The notes below the pieces were generated by a model. The model searched no databases. It saw nothing but the letters and a program-made list of their open reading frames with translations, and was not told where the DNA came from. DNA of 64,000 bases from Branchiostoma floridae (lineage: Eukaryota; Chordata; Leptocardii; Amphioxiformes; Branchiostomatidae): the NCBI RefSeq assembly GCF_000003815.2, contig NC_049993.1:13948178-14012177 (forward strand). The letters run 5' to 3'. Position numbers and translations under genes: made by a program. This document shows positions 1 to 11,927 of the stretch, piece after piece (position 1 is the first letter of the stretch; each line of letters opens with the position of its first letter).

Positions 1-19
1 GCTTCCTAAAGGGGGCTTT

Positions 20-211
20 AAGCCCCGTTTACAAATCAAGAATTTAGCTCGGCCGAGTTGTCAGCGAGCTCTAAATTACGAGGAGGTATGACCCTGATGC
101 CGACGAAGAAACTCTGCCATTTGTTCGCAGGCATCAGGTTCATGCCTCCTTGTAAGTTAGAGCTAGCTGACAACTCGGCCGAGCTAAATTCTTGATTTGT
201 AAATGGGGCTT
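20..211. repeat. Foldback (MITE-like) element with about 82-bp inverted arms
   Basis: The left arm (20-101) and right arm (130-211) are near-perfect reverse complements, with only scattered mismatches, around a 28-nt spacer. Both arms carry the segment AGCTCGGCCGAG. There is no coding sequence inside. This is typical of a non-autonomous foldback DNA element; the family is not recognised. Confidence 0.85.
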
Positions 212-991
212 AATGACGTTAACTTCCACTCTTGTTAAGTACTATTGACGATCTGTTGAATCTAAAATAGGCCGACCTAGGTATCAACAAATACTGCCGA
301 AGCTGGTTGGCTGCGTAGCGATGGTACAGTATTACATACTGCAGGAGTAACATCCCTTGAAAATACAGTAGTCGCTACTAAAGTTTACATCTAAACCATA
401 GCTCAGGATTCGACATTATGGCGCTTACATGGCAAGGCCAGAAATAAGCATCAGAATTCGACACCTGATTGTGTAACCCAAACGCAGGACTTTCAGACCG
501 GGGTATCTTCACCATGACTTACCAAGAGACGGCGTCCGAGGAAACTCAGAAGTCGTTTCTGACGCGGTCACCTTCACTTGGAGCAGCTCACCTGGTCTGA
601 CACACCTTAATTAGTCTGAAGTGCGTTTGTCATGGCTCTGGGACCCGATAGGGCAAACACTTCAGGTGTAATCAAGAATGGTATCTGCATATATTCAAGA
701 CTTCTTATGTAATAGACCCTGATTCAAGTGGTTGCACGTGGTTAAGATGAAAGGTATACCATGTATGCAAACCATTGTTTTAAAGTTGTTTGAAAACCCT
801 TACCACATAACGGCACATCATAAATTGATGTTGTTGACCCCGTTAGGATATAAAGTTCGGCAGGTCAAGGCCAGAACGGAACATTCAAATTAGTGAAGGG
901 GATTCCAACAAGTTTTTCACGTGTGATTGATAATGTGGATGACATCCTCTGAGAACCCAAAACTGATGCGAGCGTGCAACTATTGACAGCT
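212..991. other. Intergenic sequence without recognised genes
   Basis: I see no coding exon. A short inverted repeat near 616-672 (CTGAAGTG / CACTTCAG with matching flanks) is the only structure noticed. The lectin-gene duplication unit becomes recognisable only after the following gap. Confidence 0.5.
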
Positions 992-1091
992 NNNNNNNNN
1001 NNNNNNNNNNNNNNNNNNNNNNNNNNNNNNNNNNNNNNNNNNNNNNNNNNNNNNNNNNNNNNNNNNNNNNNNNNNNNNNNNNNNNNNNNNN
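992..1091. other. Assembly gap, 100 N
   Basis: A run of exactly 100 N, the conventional size for a gap of unknown length. Open frames across it are artefacts. Confidence 0.99.
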
Positions 1092-1844
1092 TACCCAAAC
1101 TGTACCTAGCGGCCTCTAGCGATGGACATAAAAACTGCAGTGCAAACTTGACAATTGTAGCCGCGTCACTGGCGTTCTTTGGTATTAATTACCACTATAA
1201 ACAAGCGACGGCCACATCTTTTTCCTATATGACTGTAATGCCAATAACTGAAGGTTTTCGGCGTAAATGTTGAACGTTCCTAAAACCGTGATATTTCTAA
1301 CACAATAGCCAAAAATATGAGTCTGAACTGTTTCATCAAACCACCATTTATTCATTTTCATATTTCTCGCACATGATGTTTCTGGTGACTCCACATTGGA
1401 TGTTAAGATACGTAGATTAGCCACTCGATGTTTGTTTCAGTTTTGTTCTCATAAATACACATATACACAAGTTCTGATCATCACATTAAAAACAACTGTA
1501 TCATCCATGGTCGGCTATCATTAAAAACGACAAATGATAGAATTGTTTGTTAATTACAAAAGAGTTTTAAAAGTTCTTGTGATATTGCGACTGTCAAATA
1601 AAAACCTGACGAACCTATGAAGTAAGAAAGTGATCTTGAACTAATCTGTGTAACCCAAACTCTGATGTCCAGGGTTGTTGCTATAAGCGAGATTTAATCA
1701 AGCTAATCTCGAACCAGTTTAGATCAAATGAACTCTAGCTTCAACTGGTGGTGAAAAAGACGACAGACGCTATATGTACAGTATTTACAGGTTTATCGTA
1801 ACGGGGAAATTCCTTTTGACAAGCACAATGAACAGTAGATCATG

Positions 1845-2005
1845 GTTTAACGTCCCGTTCTTAGGGCTGCAAACATTTCCAGTAGCGTACATGTCGGGTG
1901 AGTGACAACAGCCGGGTTTCAAACTCACAACTACTTGGTCTAGAGGCAGGGTTAGTTAACATTGGACAATGCACTCTTCCTTTGTACACTGCACATTAGA
2001 CAACT
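1845..2005 (-). repeat. tRNA-derived SINE, copy in unit 1
   Basis: On the minus strand the sequence contains a degenerate RNA polymerase III B-box (GTTTGAAACCC-like) downstream of an A-box-like stretch. The same element lies at the corresponding place in all four units, so it inserted before the array was amplified. It does not fold as an intact tRNA gene. Confidence 0.6.
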
Positions 2006-2245
2006 ATGCCTATAGAAATGTCATTCTGTCAAAGTATGTAATACATGTAAATGTACACAACTCTACAAGTCTCAGATTTCTCACGTAATGATTACACATT
2101 GACTTCACATACATATTGAACATCGTTACTTAACATCCGTACATACCTTTGCACTCATGACAATGATAGTTGTTTGTTTACTAGGAATCTCTATTAGCAA
2201 CCCAAATTTTTAGCCTTCAGAATAAATACTTATGACTATTGATAC

Positions 2246-2465
2246 CTCTCATTGCAAATATTGTTGTCGATGATATGATGTTATATACTCCATTTTAGAT
2301 GATATGTAAGTTATCCTACACCATGTACATACAAATGTTCTTTTTTTAAATTTGTATTGTTTATGTGTTTGTCAGCAGGGCTAGCCCTTTGTAATAGCCA
2401 TAGGCTAGTTGGGCAGCACTGGCTGTGTGTTCGGTGCAGCCAAACCAATAAATAAATAAATAAAA
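2246..2465 (+). mobile_element. Retroposon 3'-end insertion present only in unit 1
   Basis: The insert of about 220 bp ends in an AATA-repeat tail and is flanked by the 5-bp duplication GATAC (2241-2245 and 2466-2470). The empty site is visible in unit 2, where ATTGATAC joins directly to TAAGGAG near 10943-10957. The tail and target-site duplication indicate a short, 5'-truncated non-LTR retroposon. Its absence elsewhere dates the insertion after the units separated. Confidence 0.8.
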
Positions 2466-3548
2466 GATACTAAGGAGTATTGATCCTGACCGTGGTCATT
2501 AAAAATTTGATCCGTATATACCTTAATGTTGGAAGAAAGTTTAGCATTGTACTATGATTACTACCAACACAGATGAGCTTCTATGATAACTTTGTCTATT
2601 GAAATATCATTCTTTCAAAGTATGTAAGATGTGCGATTATACATTGCAATACATCTAATGTAGCGATTATACATTGTAAATTCCATATACATGTGTACAT
2701 ATTGAATATCGTTAATTAACATTGTACATATATTGGCACTAATGGCAATGGTATTTGTTTAATCATTAGAAATCTCTATTAGTAATACAAAAGGTGCCTA
2801 CTATCCTTATTTCATCATAAACAAAATTGCAGTCATTGAAAATTACAATAAATCGTATAACAAATAACAAGTACAATTGAATAAGGCACTTGTACAAACT
2901 ACTTGCTGAAATATATGGTAATGGAACTAACAATGAAAACTGGCATTAAATAGAATGTAACAGAGATTTTGGTATTTTTGCCACCATGTGTCTACATGAG
3001 ATCCAGTGTGCTTGTATTCAATGTGCACGATCAAGGGTTTCATAACCATCGTGAATTGAATAGTTTCAAAACAAGTAAATTTTATGACATCAGTACAATT
3101 ATCAATTTTCGCCTGATTTTGAAAACAGAAACAAGATTTTTTTCCTCTCCGTGGTGGAGGTGACAAGAAAGCACCAGAATGAGAAAATATATCGTGTGGT
3201 AGATTTGATTGTACTTTTAGAAGTGACACTAGTGAGGTACATGTAGCCTAGTTGAAAAGTAAAATTGGCCCCAATGTGATGCCATAACTGTAGTTGCCAA
3301 CTTGGTAAGCGATACCAGTCTACCAAACTAGGTCACGTGGTGCACCTCTTGAATACAGAAATGAAAGACTTCTTGGTGTGATAGCATGTGGCTTTAATTC
3401 TTGTTAAAACATTTATGGTGTAAATTCTAGGATTTTAGCCATCTTACGTCTAGCCGTTATTTTTAGCCAATTTTTTTCGCCCCTTTGAATTAGACTTTGA
3501 GTCTTTGCATTGAATTTGGAGAATGCTTTCAGGAAATAACACATAATG

Positions 3549-6500
3549 TTACACAAAGTTACCCGGTTCAACTTGGCATATGAAGTGTCTGTATTCGTCG
3601 CAAACAGCGTCTGACCAATAACTGTGTCTGACCCATAACCTGTATAAAGGAACACAATCAGCCTTGTCACTCCGTGGTAACTTCCTCGGGTATCCCACAT
3701 GCCAGTTGTTGTACTTACCAAGTGGAGTACCATCTATCCACTCAAACTTTCCCTCTTCGCGTCGGTCGTGCAAGCCAATCCACGTACTAAACTTACTAAC
3801 CTTTTTTGGTTTGAAGGATACTAAGAATTCGTTAGTCTGGGCGTCTCGGGGCATGGCGAGGGTACCGCCGTCTTCACGACAGGTCGCGGCCGCTTGGCTG
3901 AAGGTTTTGGGTATTTCAAACAACTTGTAGCAGATCCCACGCCATTCCGTATGACCTCCTGGACAAAACACTGTGGAAAAAAACCTCAATGAAAAGCTGG
4001 CCGACTTGAGCTTCGCATGAATAAACAAAAACAAACAAACAAACAAACAAGACATACGATTACTACAGATTTCATCGACCTGATCCAAATTATAACATTA
4101 ATTTCACGTTAATAAAATTGTGTGCTTGACTTTTCATTTCATGATGTATATATGTGTGTTTTAGAGTAGACGTATCGGTATATAAAGAACGACAAAAATT
4201 GCCTTAAGATAGACCTATGTCTATTACATATGAATACCACTATAAGTAGGGGGCAATGTAATGTAAGGAGAAGGTACAGGCATTACGCTGTTTAACGTGT
4301 AACAGGGTAAGGAGGTACTTCTGATCACAGAGTAAAGGTAGCCTTACCTTTATCCGGCTTGCCCCGAATGGATGTTTGGGGACGTCCAGGGGGTCCGGCA
4401 GGTTTGGGACAAGTTTCCCTTCCTGGTAGTCCAGGCGGCCCAACTGGCCCTGGCAATCCTGGAGACCCCACAGGACCTCTGCTCCCCGGGGGTCCAGGTG
4501 GTCCAGCCGTGCCCGTCGGTCCCATGGGTCCAGCCAGTCCCATGGTCCCCTTTTCTCCTGGGGGTCCAGGGGGCCCAGGGACACCCGCCTTGCCAGCTTG
4601 ACCCATGGATCCAACCGGTCCCATGGGTCCCTTTTCTCCCGGAGGCCCAAGAGGCCCAGGAACCCCGGCCTTGCCATCCTGTCCCATGGGTCCAGCCGGT
4701 CCCGTGGGTCCAGCCGGTCCCGAGGGTCCAGCCGGTCCCATGGGACCCTTTTCTCCCGGGAGTCCAGGAGGCCCAGCAGACCCAGGGACTCCTGGCTGGC
4801 CAGCCGTGCCCATGGGCCCCTGCCCAGTCATGTTGGAAAGATTAAGTCCCATAGGTCTCCCCTTACATGTACCTGGAGATACAGAAGACACACACATGTC
4901 TGAAACTTCACGAACAGTATGTAAATTCAACAACGTGCAAAGAGTTCACGAATTATAAAAGCATTAATCAAAATTCAATTTAATTCATGTGAAATCTATA
5001 TGAATATGAAGAGTGTAATTTGTATCAGTGTGCGTTATAAGCCTGGTGCCTTGTGATTTTAGAAGATAAAACGTACGTTCCAACTCGGTCATTCGCAGTT
5101 CAGTCATCCCGTGTTGTTCTTCCATCTTCTCAGCAAGAGTGATCACCTTAACTGTGTCAAGATTTAAAAAAAAATATCACGTTCTGCGATCATGCTGTGA
5201 AATTCTGTAGAACTGGGTTTGTTATTGGAAACAAGTATAACTTACACATTATCCAGGGCATGGGGCCAAAGCACCCTTGTTTCATCTTTAAACAAAAATG
5301 GTAATAAAGACATTATTAAAATGGCGACGATTGTCTCTTACAAGCTTACTGGAGGTGAACAAAAGACAAACCAAGCCTGAGAAAGAATTGACTGGGTGTT
5401 AAGTTATTTAGTTTAGCAGCATTTGTGCTGACTTTTTTTGCCTTTTTGCCGTCGCATATTAGTTTTGGGGTCTACAGAGGATGTCATCCATAGAATTAAG
5501 TCTACGTGGCCTAACAAACATCGATTCATTTCGTCAGATTACCTCGCCAAGATTAGGATTTAAAAAACAAACAAAACAGCCTTTCCAGAATCAAGTTGTC
5601 AATTCGTTTATAGTCGTTCAAACATTACAATCATCTTTCTGCAATACATGTACAATAAAAACACATCAAACCTGCAAAGTATGGAAAGAGTACGGCAATG
5701 ACCACAGCGATCACAGTGGCTGTGGCTTGCCCGAACTTCTTGCAAAGGCGGAACCATTTGGTCTTCTTGTCCATCTCCGTGCCATAAACATCTGTTTAGG
5801 TAAGCAAAGACACTCGGTAACCCACCAGATACTTATATTAACATGATAGTACACTGGTAAGGTTTCGTATAGTCTGACGTCCATGATTCACCTAAAATGT
5901 GCCAAAAAGCAGATACTCAAGCAACTGTATGTGGTTTTGGAAACGGTCAGACATTTCAAACACCTTCTGGTGTCCTTAGTCAGTGACATGTAATAACAGA
6001 TGAAATTTCTTCAAACTAATAATCATTTATTGGATAGTCCCTCACGTGCATTAATGATATTTCCAATTCGTTGACCGAGCCTTTTCAATATCTACATCCG
6101 TAAAATGTGAAGGCATTGCTATCAGTCTCTGTGTTTATTTGTCCTGATGTGTGTTCTCAGCTCCACAATCGATATTTGAAGTCTAAGCACATTCTGGACA
6201 CTAACAGGAAGTTAGGTCAAAGGTGCTAAAATGTGAAGGAAATCGATCGAGTCTTTCCAACGCGCATGTCAGAATTGGCTTTGGGCAAGAAGAGCCCGAC
6301 ATTGAGTTTCTCGCTTTTACGTATGACAATGAAAACAGTAACTCTAGATAGTGCACGTGTGAAGACGTGTCCATTCGGCGCCTGTCACTGCAAATTACTC
6401 AACAGGCAGTAATTAGATGGAAGACTACTCTTAGTGAGACGTTCAGTGAGAATTTGAGGTAAGATGACTCGGGTGAGCTAACTGTTGCAAGATTTAACTT

Positions 6501-7575
6501 AAATACATTCCATCAATCAATCTTTACATACAGAAACGTTCCTTACGATAGAAATTAAGAGGAATTCTCAGGACGAAAGACGCATTATCTGTAGCTACTC
6601 CATATTATGCATTTTCCTCCTAAGGATTTGTGTTTGTCAGACAATCCCGTATGTACACGCAAATGATAAAAAATTCTAATTCCAACCCAAAGAAACAGCG
6701 AAAACAACATATCTATGCATTGTAGCTTGTTTTGTATCAACTAATGTAATTTGTCTCGCCTGTCTATAAGTGTTTTGATGATTCTTTAAAGCAAACATGA
6801 AAGATTATATTGCTGGCTTTTACTTAACAAGCAGAGGTTAGGCTCCGACTGTTTTTTAAAACGTTTTTAGTCATTTTTATCGGGCTTTCTATTTTGTATT
6901 GTATCTTGTATGTTATGTTGTGACAATACAAGATACAATACAAAATAGAAAGACTGATAAAAACGACTAAAAACGTTTAAAAAACAGACAGAGCCTAACC
7001 TCTGTTTGCAGAGTAGCTGGCTTGAAGAAACAATGGATGAGACGATGTCTTACCAGCTCTGGAGACGTACATGGTGTTTGGTATGTTCGCAGCAGCGTCC
7101 GCCACTGCCTTCCAATCAGTCGGAGCCTGCTGTGTGGGTGTGGTTCCTGGAGAAAATTTCAGAAAAGAGCATGAAGCCTAGAAATCTGTATAGTATGCTC
7201 AAAAGCTTATCATCAACATGTAATAATATTTTACGTAGGAATAATCTAACGACTCTATTTCATGGTACTAATGCTATGATGGGGCCTAACCAATATAGCC
7301 ATATGGAATTAAATGCAGACCGCATTCAATAAAGTCAAAATAAAGTAGAGAGAAAAGAGAGTAAAGAGAAAATCAAACATTAATTTTTGACATTATTTAA
7401 AAAAAAGGTTTATAGATATTCTCTACGAGCTGAGTCAGGGAAGATAAACAAATATCTACTTTACTACTTTTCTTGTCAAGGATGTAATCTTACTGAGCCG
7501 CCCAAAAATCCTACGGATCGAAATTGATTTACCTCCACTGTCCCCAGTCTGGGACTGCTGCTGCCCTCCCTGCAT
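3549..7575 (-). CDS. Membrane collectin-like receptor 1 (TM, coiled coil, collagen, CTLD)
   Basis: Six exons on the minus strand: 7575-7533, 7146-7054, 5791-5672, 5151-5077, 4872-4348 and 3970-3549. They total 1278 nt (425 aa), with every junction in phase 1 and GT-AG borders. Residues 1-45 are cytoplasmic ([11 protein letters not shown], then a 31-residue module with NTMYVSRAG). A basic stretch ([13 protein letters not shown]) precedes a transmembrane helix at about 66-84, which suggests type II topology. Residues 86-110 form a heptad-like stalk, 111-285 are Gly-X-Y collagen with a lone Cys in RETCPKPAG, and 286-425 a CTLD. The CTLD has long-form N-terminal cysteines, WIGLHD and WSD, but YPR where sugar-binding CTLDs have EPN. 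An alternative acceptor for the collagen exon at 4899 would add nine in-frame residues. The layout matches collectin-12-type receptors; the ligand is unknown. Confidence 0.85.
5914..6012 (+). repeat. Dispersed repeat ending in GTCAGTGAC
   Basis: A segment of about 90 bp (TACTCAAGCAACTG, GATTTTGG-like, GTCAGAC, CTTTCGTCAGTGAC in fuller copies). It occurs in an intron of each minus gene (also about 14150, 23600 and 32750), upstream of each first exon (about 8232, 17295, 26455 and 35875), at 44085 and, inverted, inside KRI1 near 59345-59430. It is non-coding and probably an old mobile element. Confidence 0.65.
6831..7006. repeat. Long intronic hairpin beside exon 2 of receptor 1
   Basis: Two arms of about 80 bp (about 6831-6913 and 6923-7006) are reverse complements with few mismatches, around a loop of about 10 nt. 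The ends read AGAGGTTAGGCTC / GAGCCTAACCTCTG. The hairpin lies in the intron, 47 nt beyond the exon-2 splice donor (transcript sense), and the same structure is at the same place in the other three minus genes. A diverged relative lies at 51115-51245, so it is probably a foldback DNA element. Transcribed, it would form a very stable stem next to a splice site. Confidence 0.85.
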
Positions 7576-9751
7576 GGTGCCACTTGTACAGGTTTCCGGA
7601 CGCGACAGAAAAATAACACGTCCTACACTTGGGAAGGACTGACTGGTCTAGATGTAGGCCCTGACTCAATCTAACCTTTGCCTCTTCGTTGAATATGTTA
7701 CATCAAATAAGTTTTGGAAAGTCGAGACAAATTACATCAGTTGATACAAAACAAGCTAAAATGCATAGATGTTGTTGCTCTTTGTTTAGATATTAAATGT
7801 TTCAATATTGTTTACATCTAAGCATGGTTGTGTTTCACAAAGAAAAAAACAATTATCAGAAAAATATGCAAGTTATGAATAGTACATTCAGGCAGCAATA
7901 CGTGTTTTCCCCCGGAGAATTGTACTGTTTTGTTAGAGGGTAAGAGGGCACGTTTCCATGCAGTATGGTCAGTGAGAGATCTGATTTTATTTTAATAAAA
8001 TTGAAACGTTGATAATTAACAGACATATATTTCACATGTGCCGCGACTTAAAAACGTCAATAGATTTCAACAGTCTCATGGAACCAAGATGGCTGACAGG
8101 GTCACGTGATAGCTCGTGACGTAATCACTTTTGGGCCAAACTAGCTATAACATTTAGGTTGCGAACGGTGATGCTATCCAAAACTAGAAACCTTTAGGTC
8201 ACTAAAAGGTGTACATACGACTGCGCCAGGGAGTAGTTACTGGCATCTGGATATGATTTTAGAAAAGGCCTCACTTATTGTTGTCTTTCGTCAGTGACGA
8301 GTAAGATCGATTGAAGAGCAGGTTTATTACAATTAACGTTAACTATGAATTGATATGTAAGTTAGATATGATAACAAGAAAGCTATGCCATGCTTTACTT
8401 ATGTCTATAGTTTACATGCTTCTACTCTCTTCTTAAAACATGTTTTTAAACGAACGTATAGAAATTTAACATTATATCGTAGTTAGATGATGAAATTAGA
8501 TATAAGAACATGATGAAAATAATATAAAACAGTAAATCATTTTCCTTTGGTCTTTTATCAGATGGTAGACTGTGTCGTATGGGAGGAAGGGTGCTTCTTG
8601 CATCCAAGGCCATAGTTCACGCTTAGTAATTCACACAGTTTACATCATCGAGAATCGGAAATAAGGTCTAGCTACAGACAAACTGACAAATACACCAGTG
8701 CATCCGTTCAACTTTCTTGCATCACAAAATAGAACTGAAACTGAAAGCACAGGCCTTCAGAACGTGAAAATCTACCGTAAATTCTACACTTACCCGCCTC
8801 TATTGGTAAAATGCGAAGGAAATATATCATTTTGGGCCTCAAATCCCATTGTTCTGTTTGTGGAATGTCTTGAATATCATCATTCTCGGTGTTGAATGGT
8901 CACAGTTTCAAAAATGAAGCCATGCAAGTCTTAAAAACTTAAACCCCTTGCGAGCCTTTCGCAATTTCCCCATTCCTGAAAACACCGAAATTTGGCAATT
9001 TGACGGTCGTTTTAGTGACTTACAGGAGACGGCCGGGAGCGGTACTGCTATATATTACCCACTTGTAAAAATGTGAAAATAAACAAGACTTTAGGCTTTA
9101 AGGTAGTGAACACTTCACCAAACAAGTCAAGACGTCTTTATGCAAATTCAGAATGACCTGTATTTTTTCAGAAACACGAGTTGACACAAAAATGATGGAT
9201 TTCTAGGCGTCGCGGGAGTAGCGCGTGTGACACCGTGACCGCTCGTCAAAGCGCCAGCTACATTCTTGTACACGTCGTTTTTTTAAATGTAAAAAGCATG
9301 TTCATGGGGTTATGACTATAAGAAATAAGAACTTTGGCCTTTCATTAACAATAGTCATCCGCGAATACACAGACACAAACCATAAAAGGGCGTAACTGCA
9401 AACTACAGACTGTTATAATTTGCTATGGGTTGCTGAAAATGCTGTATTGTGTTAACGTTATATGCCAAACTCTTTCATGTTGACTAAGATCACTTGTTTG
9501 TAATAGAGGCAAGGAGATAAATCTACAATTCAATAATAAATAAAAACAACTGTTTGTGAAATACAACATACTGTGGCGGAACTTGTTTTGTTACTTTTAT
9601 TCTTGTTGCAACATTAACGGTATGAATTTTAGCTATCTTTTTTTTCTCCCCTTGACCTGAGATTTGGAGCCTGCAAAGGATGTCATCAATTTGATTTACT
9701 TGCTGTGGCCCAATGATTCTTGATGTGAAGGCGAGCGAAATGGAAGTGTAT
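7576..9751. other. 5' flank of receptor 1 and spacer to unit 2
   Basis: The bases just upstream of the ATG (7576-7680) are shared with all other family members and must hold the 5' untranslated region and promoter. The rest is non-coding sequence shared with 16638-18765 and 25809-27844. No exon is recognised. Unit-specific differences, such as a missing ATTAGGCTCTCATG-type segment near 9050, are small indels. Confidence 0.6.
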
Positions 9752-10544
9752 TTATACCAAGACCGTAGTAAAGCGGCCTTTAGCGATTAAAAAAAAACTG
9801 CAGTGCAAACTTGACCATTAGTAGCCCTGCGTCATTGGTGTTCCTTAGTATTCATCAGTACTAAAAACTGGAGACGGCTACATATACATGTCTATCTACT
9901 GATTGTAACACCAAATAACTGCAGTTTTTTGGCGTAAATGTTGAACGTTTCTGAAACCGTGATATTTCTACAACAGAAGCCAATAAAGTTGAGTCTGAAC
10001 TGTTTCATCAAACCACCATTTATTCATTTTCATATTTCTTGCACATGATGTATCTGGCGACTCCACATTGGATGTTAAGATATGTAGATTAGCCACTTGG
10101 AGTTCGATTCAGTTTTGTTCTAATAAATACACATATACACAAGTTCTGATTATCACATTAAAAACAACTGTATCATCCATGGTCGGCCATCACTAAAAAC
10201 GACAAACGATAGGATTGTGTATTCAGTACACAAGAGTTCTAAAAGTTCTTGTTATATTTCGACTGTCAAATAAATACCTGATGAACCTATGAACTTAGAA
10301 AGTGATCTCGAACTAGCCTGATGTCAAGGGTTGTAACCGGCTAGGAGGCCAGTTTGGTGGGCTGCTATAAGCAAGATCTAATCAGGCTAATCCCGAACCA
10401 GTTTAGATCAAATGAACTCGATGACCTTAGCTTCCACTAGTCGTGACAAAGACGACAGACGCTATGTACAGTATTTACACGTTCATTGACATTGTAACGG
10501 GTAAATTCCCCTAGCTCCTTTTGACAATACACCGAACAGTGTAT

Positions 10545-10705
10545 CACAGCTTAACGCCCCGTACTTGGGACTGCAAACATTTCCAGTGGTGTGCATGTTG
10601 AGAGATCGACAACAACGGGGATCCAAACTCACAACTACTTGGTCTAGAAGCAGGGTTACGAGCCAATGGACTATACAATCTACTTTTGTACACTGCACAT
10701 TAGGC
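10545..10705 (-). repeat. tRNA-derived SINE, copy in unit 2
   Basis: Orthologous to the SINE at 1845-2005. The minus strand has a B-box-like GTTTGGATCCC and an A-box-like segment near the upstream end. It is not an intact tRNA. Confidence 0.6.
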
Positions 10706-11927
10706 AACTGTGCTTATAGAAATGTCATTCTGTCAAAGTATGTAATACATGTAAATGTACAAAACTCTACAAGTCTCAGATTTCTCACGTAATGATTACA
10801 CATTGACTTCACATACATATTGAATATCGTTAATTAAGATTTGTATATTACTTTGCACTCGTGACAATGATAGTTGTTTGTTTACTAGGAATCTCTATTA
10901 GCAACCCAAATTTTTAGCCTTCAGAATAAATACTTATGAGTATTGATACTAAGGAGTATTGATCCTGACAGTAGTCATTAAAAATTTGATCCGTATATAC
11001 CTTTATGTTGGAAGAAAGTTTAGCATTGTACTATGATTACTACCAACACAGATGAGCTTCCATGATAACTTTGTCTATTGAAATATCATTCTTTCAAAGT
11101 ATGTTAGATGTGCGATTATACATTGCAATACATCTAATGTAGCGATTTTACATTGTAAATTCCATATACATATTGAATATTGTTAATTAACATTGTACAT
11201 ATATTGGCACTAATGGCAATGGTATTTTTTAATTATTAGAAATCTCTATTAGTAATATAAAATGTACCTACTAGTACTATCCTTATTTCATCATAAACAA
11301 AAATACAGAAAGTTACAATAAATCGTTACAGATAAGTTACAAATAACAATTAAATAAGGCACTTGTACAAACTACTTGATAACATATATAGTAATAGAAA
11401 CTGACAATGAAATCCAACATCAAATAAAACGTAGAAGACATTTTTGTATTTATGCTATTATGTCTCTAGACGAGATCGAATGTGCTTGTGTGACTGGCTA
11501 GTCAATGTGCACAATCAAATGAAAAGAGTTTAATTACCACAGTGAATAGTTTCGTATTGCTACTTAGGCCAAAGCAAATAAATTTCATGACATCAGCGTG
11601 CTCATCAATTTTTGCCGGATATTGAAAACAAAAACAAGAATTTCATGTAGTTGTAGAAGTGAATCTAGTTCGAGAGTAATGGCGATAAAAGTGGCACCGA
11701 TGTGGTAGCCATGGCTGTAGTGGTCAAATAGGTGAACCAGTCTGCCACACTAATTTCACTCGGTGCACCTCTTGAATACAGAAACGAAAGACTTGCTGGC
11801 CGTGATACCACGTTTTGTGGCTTCAATTCATTACGGTGTAAATTTTAGCCATCTCGTCTTTTTAGCCATCTTGTTTTCTTCGCCCCTTCGCATTAAATTT
11901 GGAGAGTGATTTCAAGAATCAGCATGA

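Larger units (their letters stand above)
1092..9751. repeat. Segmental duplication unit 1 of 4 (about 8.7 kb)
   Basis: This is the first of four direct, roughly 9-kb segments. Each begins with sequence like GCGGCCTCTAGCGAT (near 1110, 9770, 18782 and 27862) and runs through distal 3' flank, a SINE, proximal 3' flank, a minus-strand lectin gene and about 2.2 kb of 5' flank. Here the gene occupies 3549-7575. Intron 1 is shorter than in the other units because a block corresponding to roughly 15560-16580 is largely missing. The 5' flank (7576-9751) holds non-coding sequence shared with the other units. The outer edge lies in or near the gap. Confidence 0.85.

Noticed and set aside
4359-4958. Long plus-strand open frames rich in Pro-Gly over the collagen exons of the minus genes (also 12683-13183, 22063-22770 and 31190-31789)
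   Set aside because: The complement of GGN-CCN-rich collagen codons is itself stop-poor and Gly-Pro-rich. The sense strand has splice borders, correct phases and joins to TM and CTLD exons; the antisense has none.
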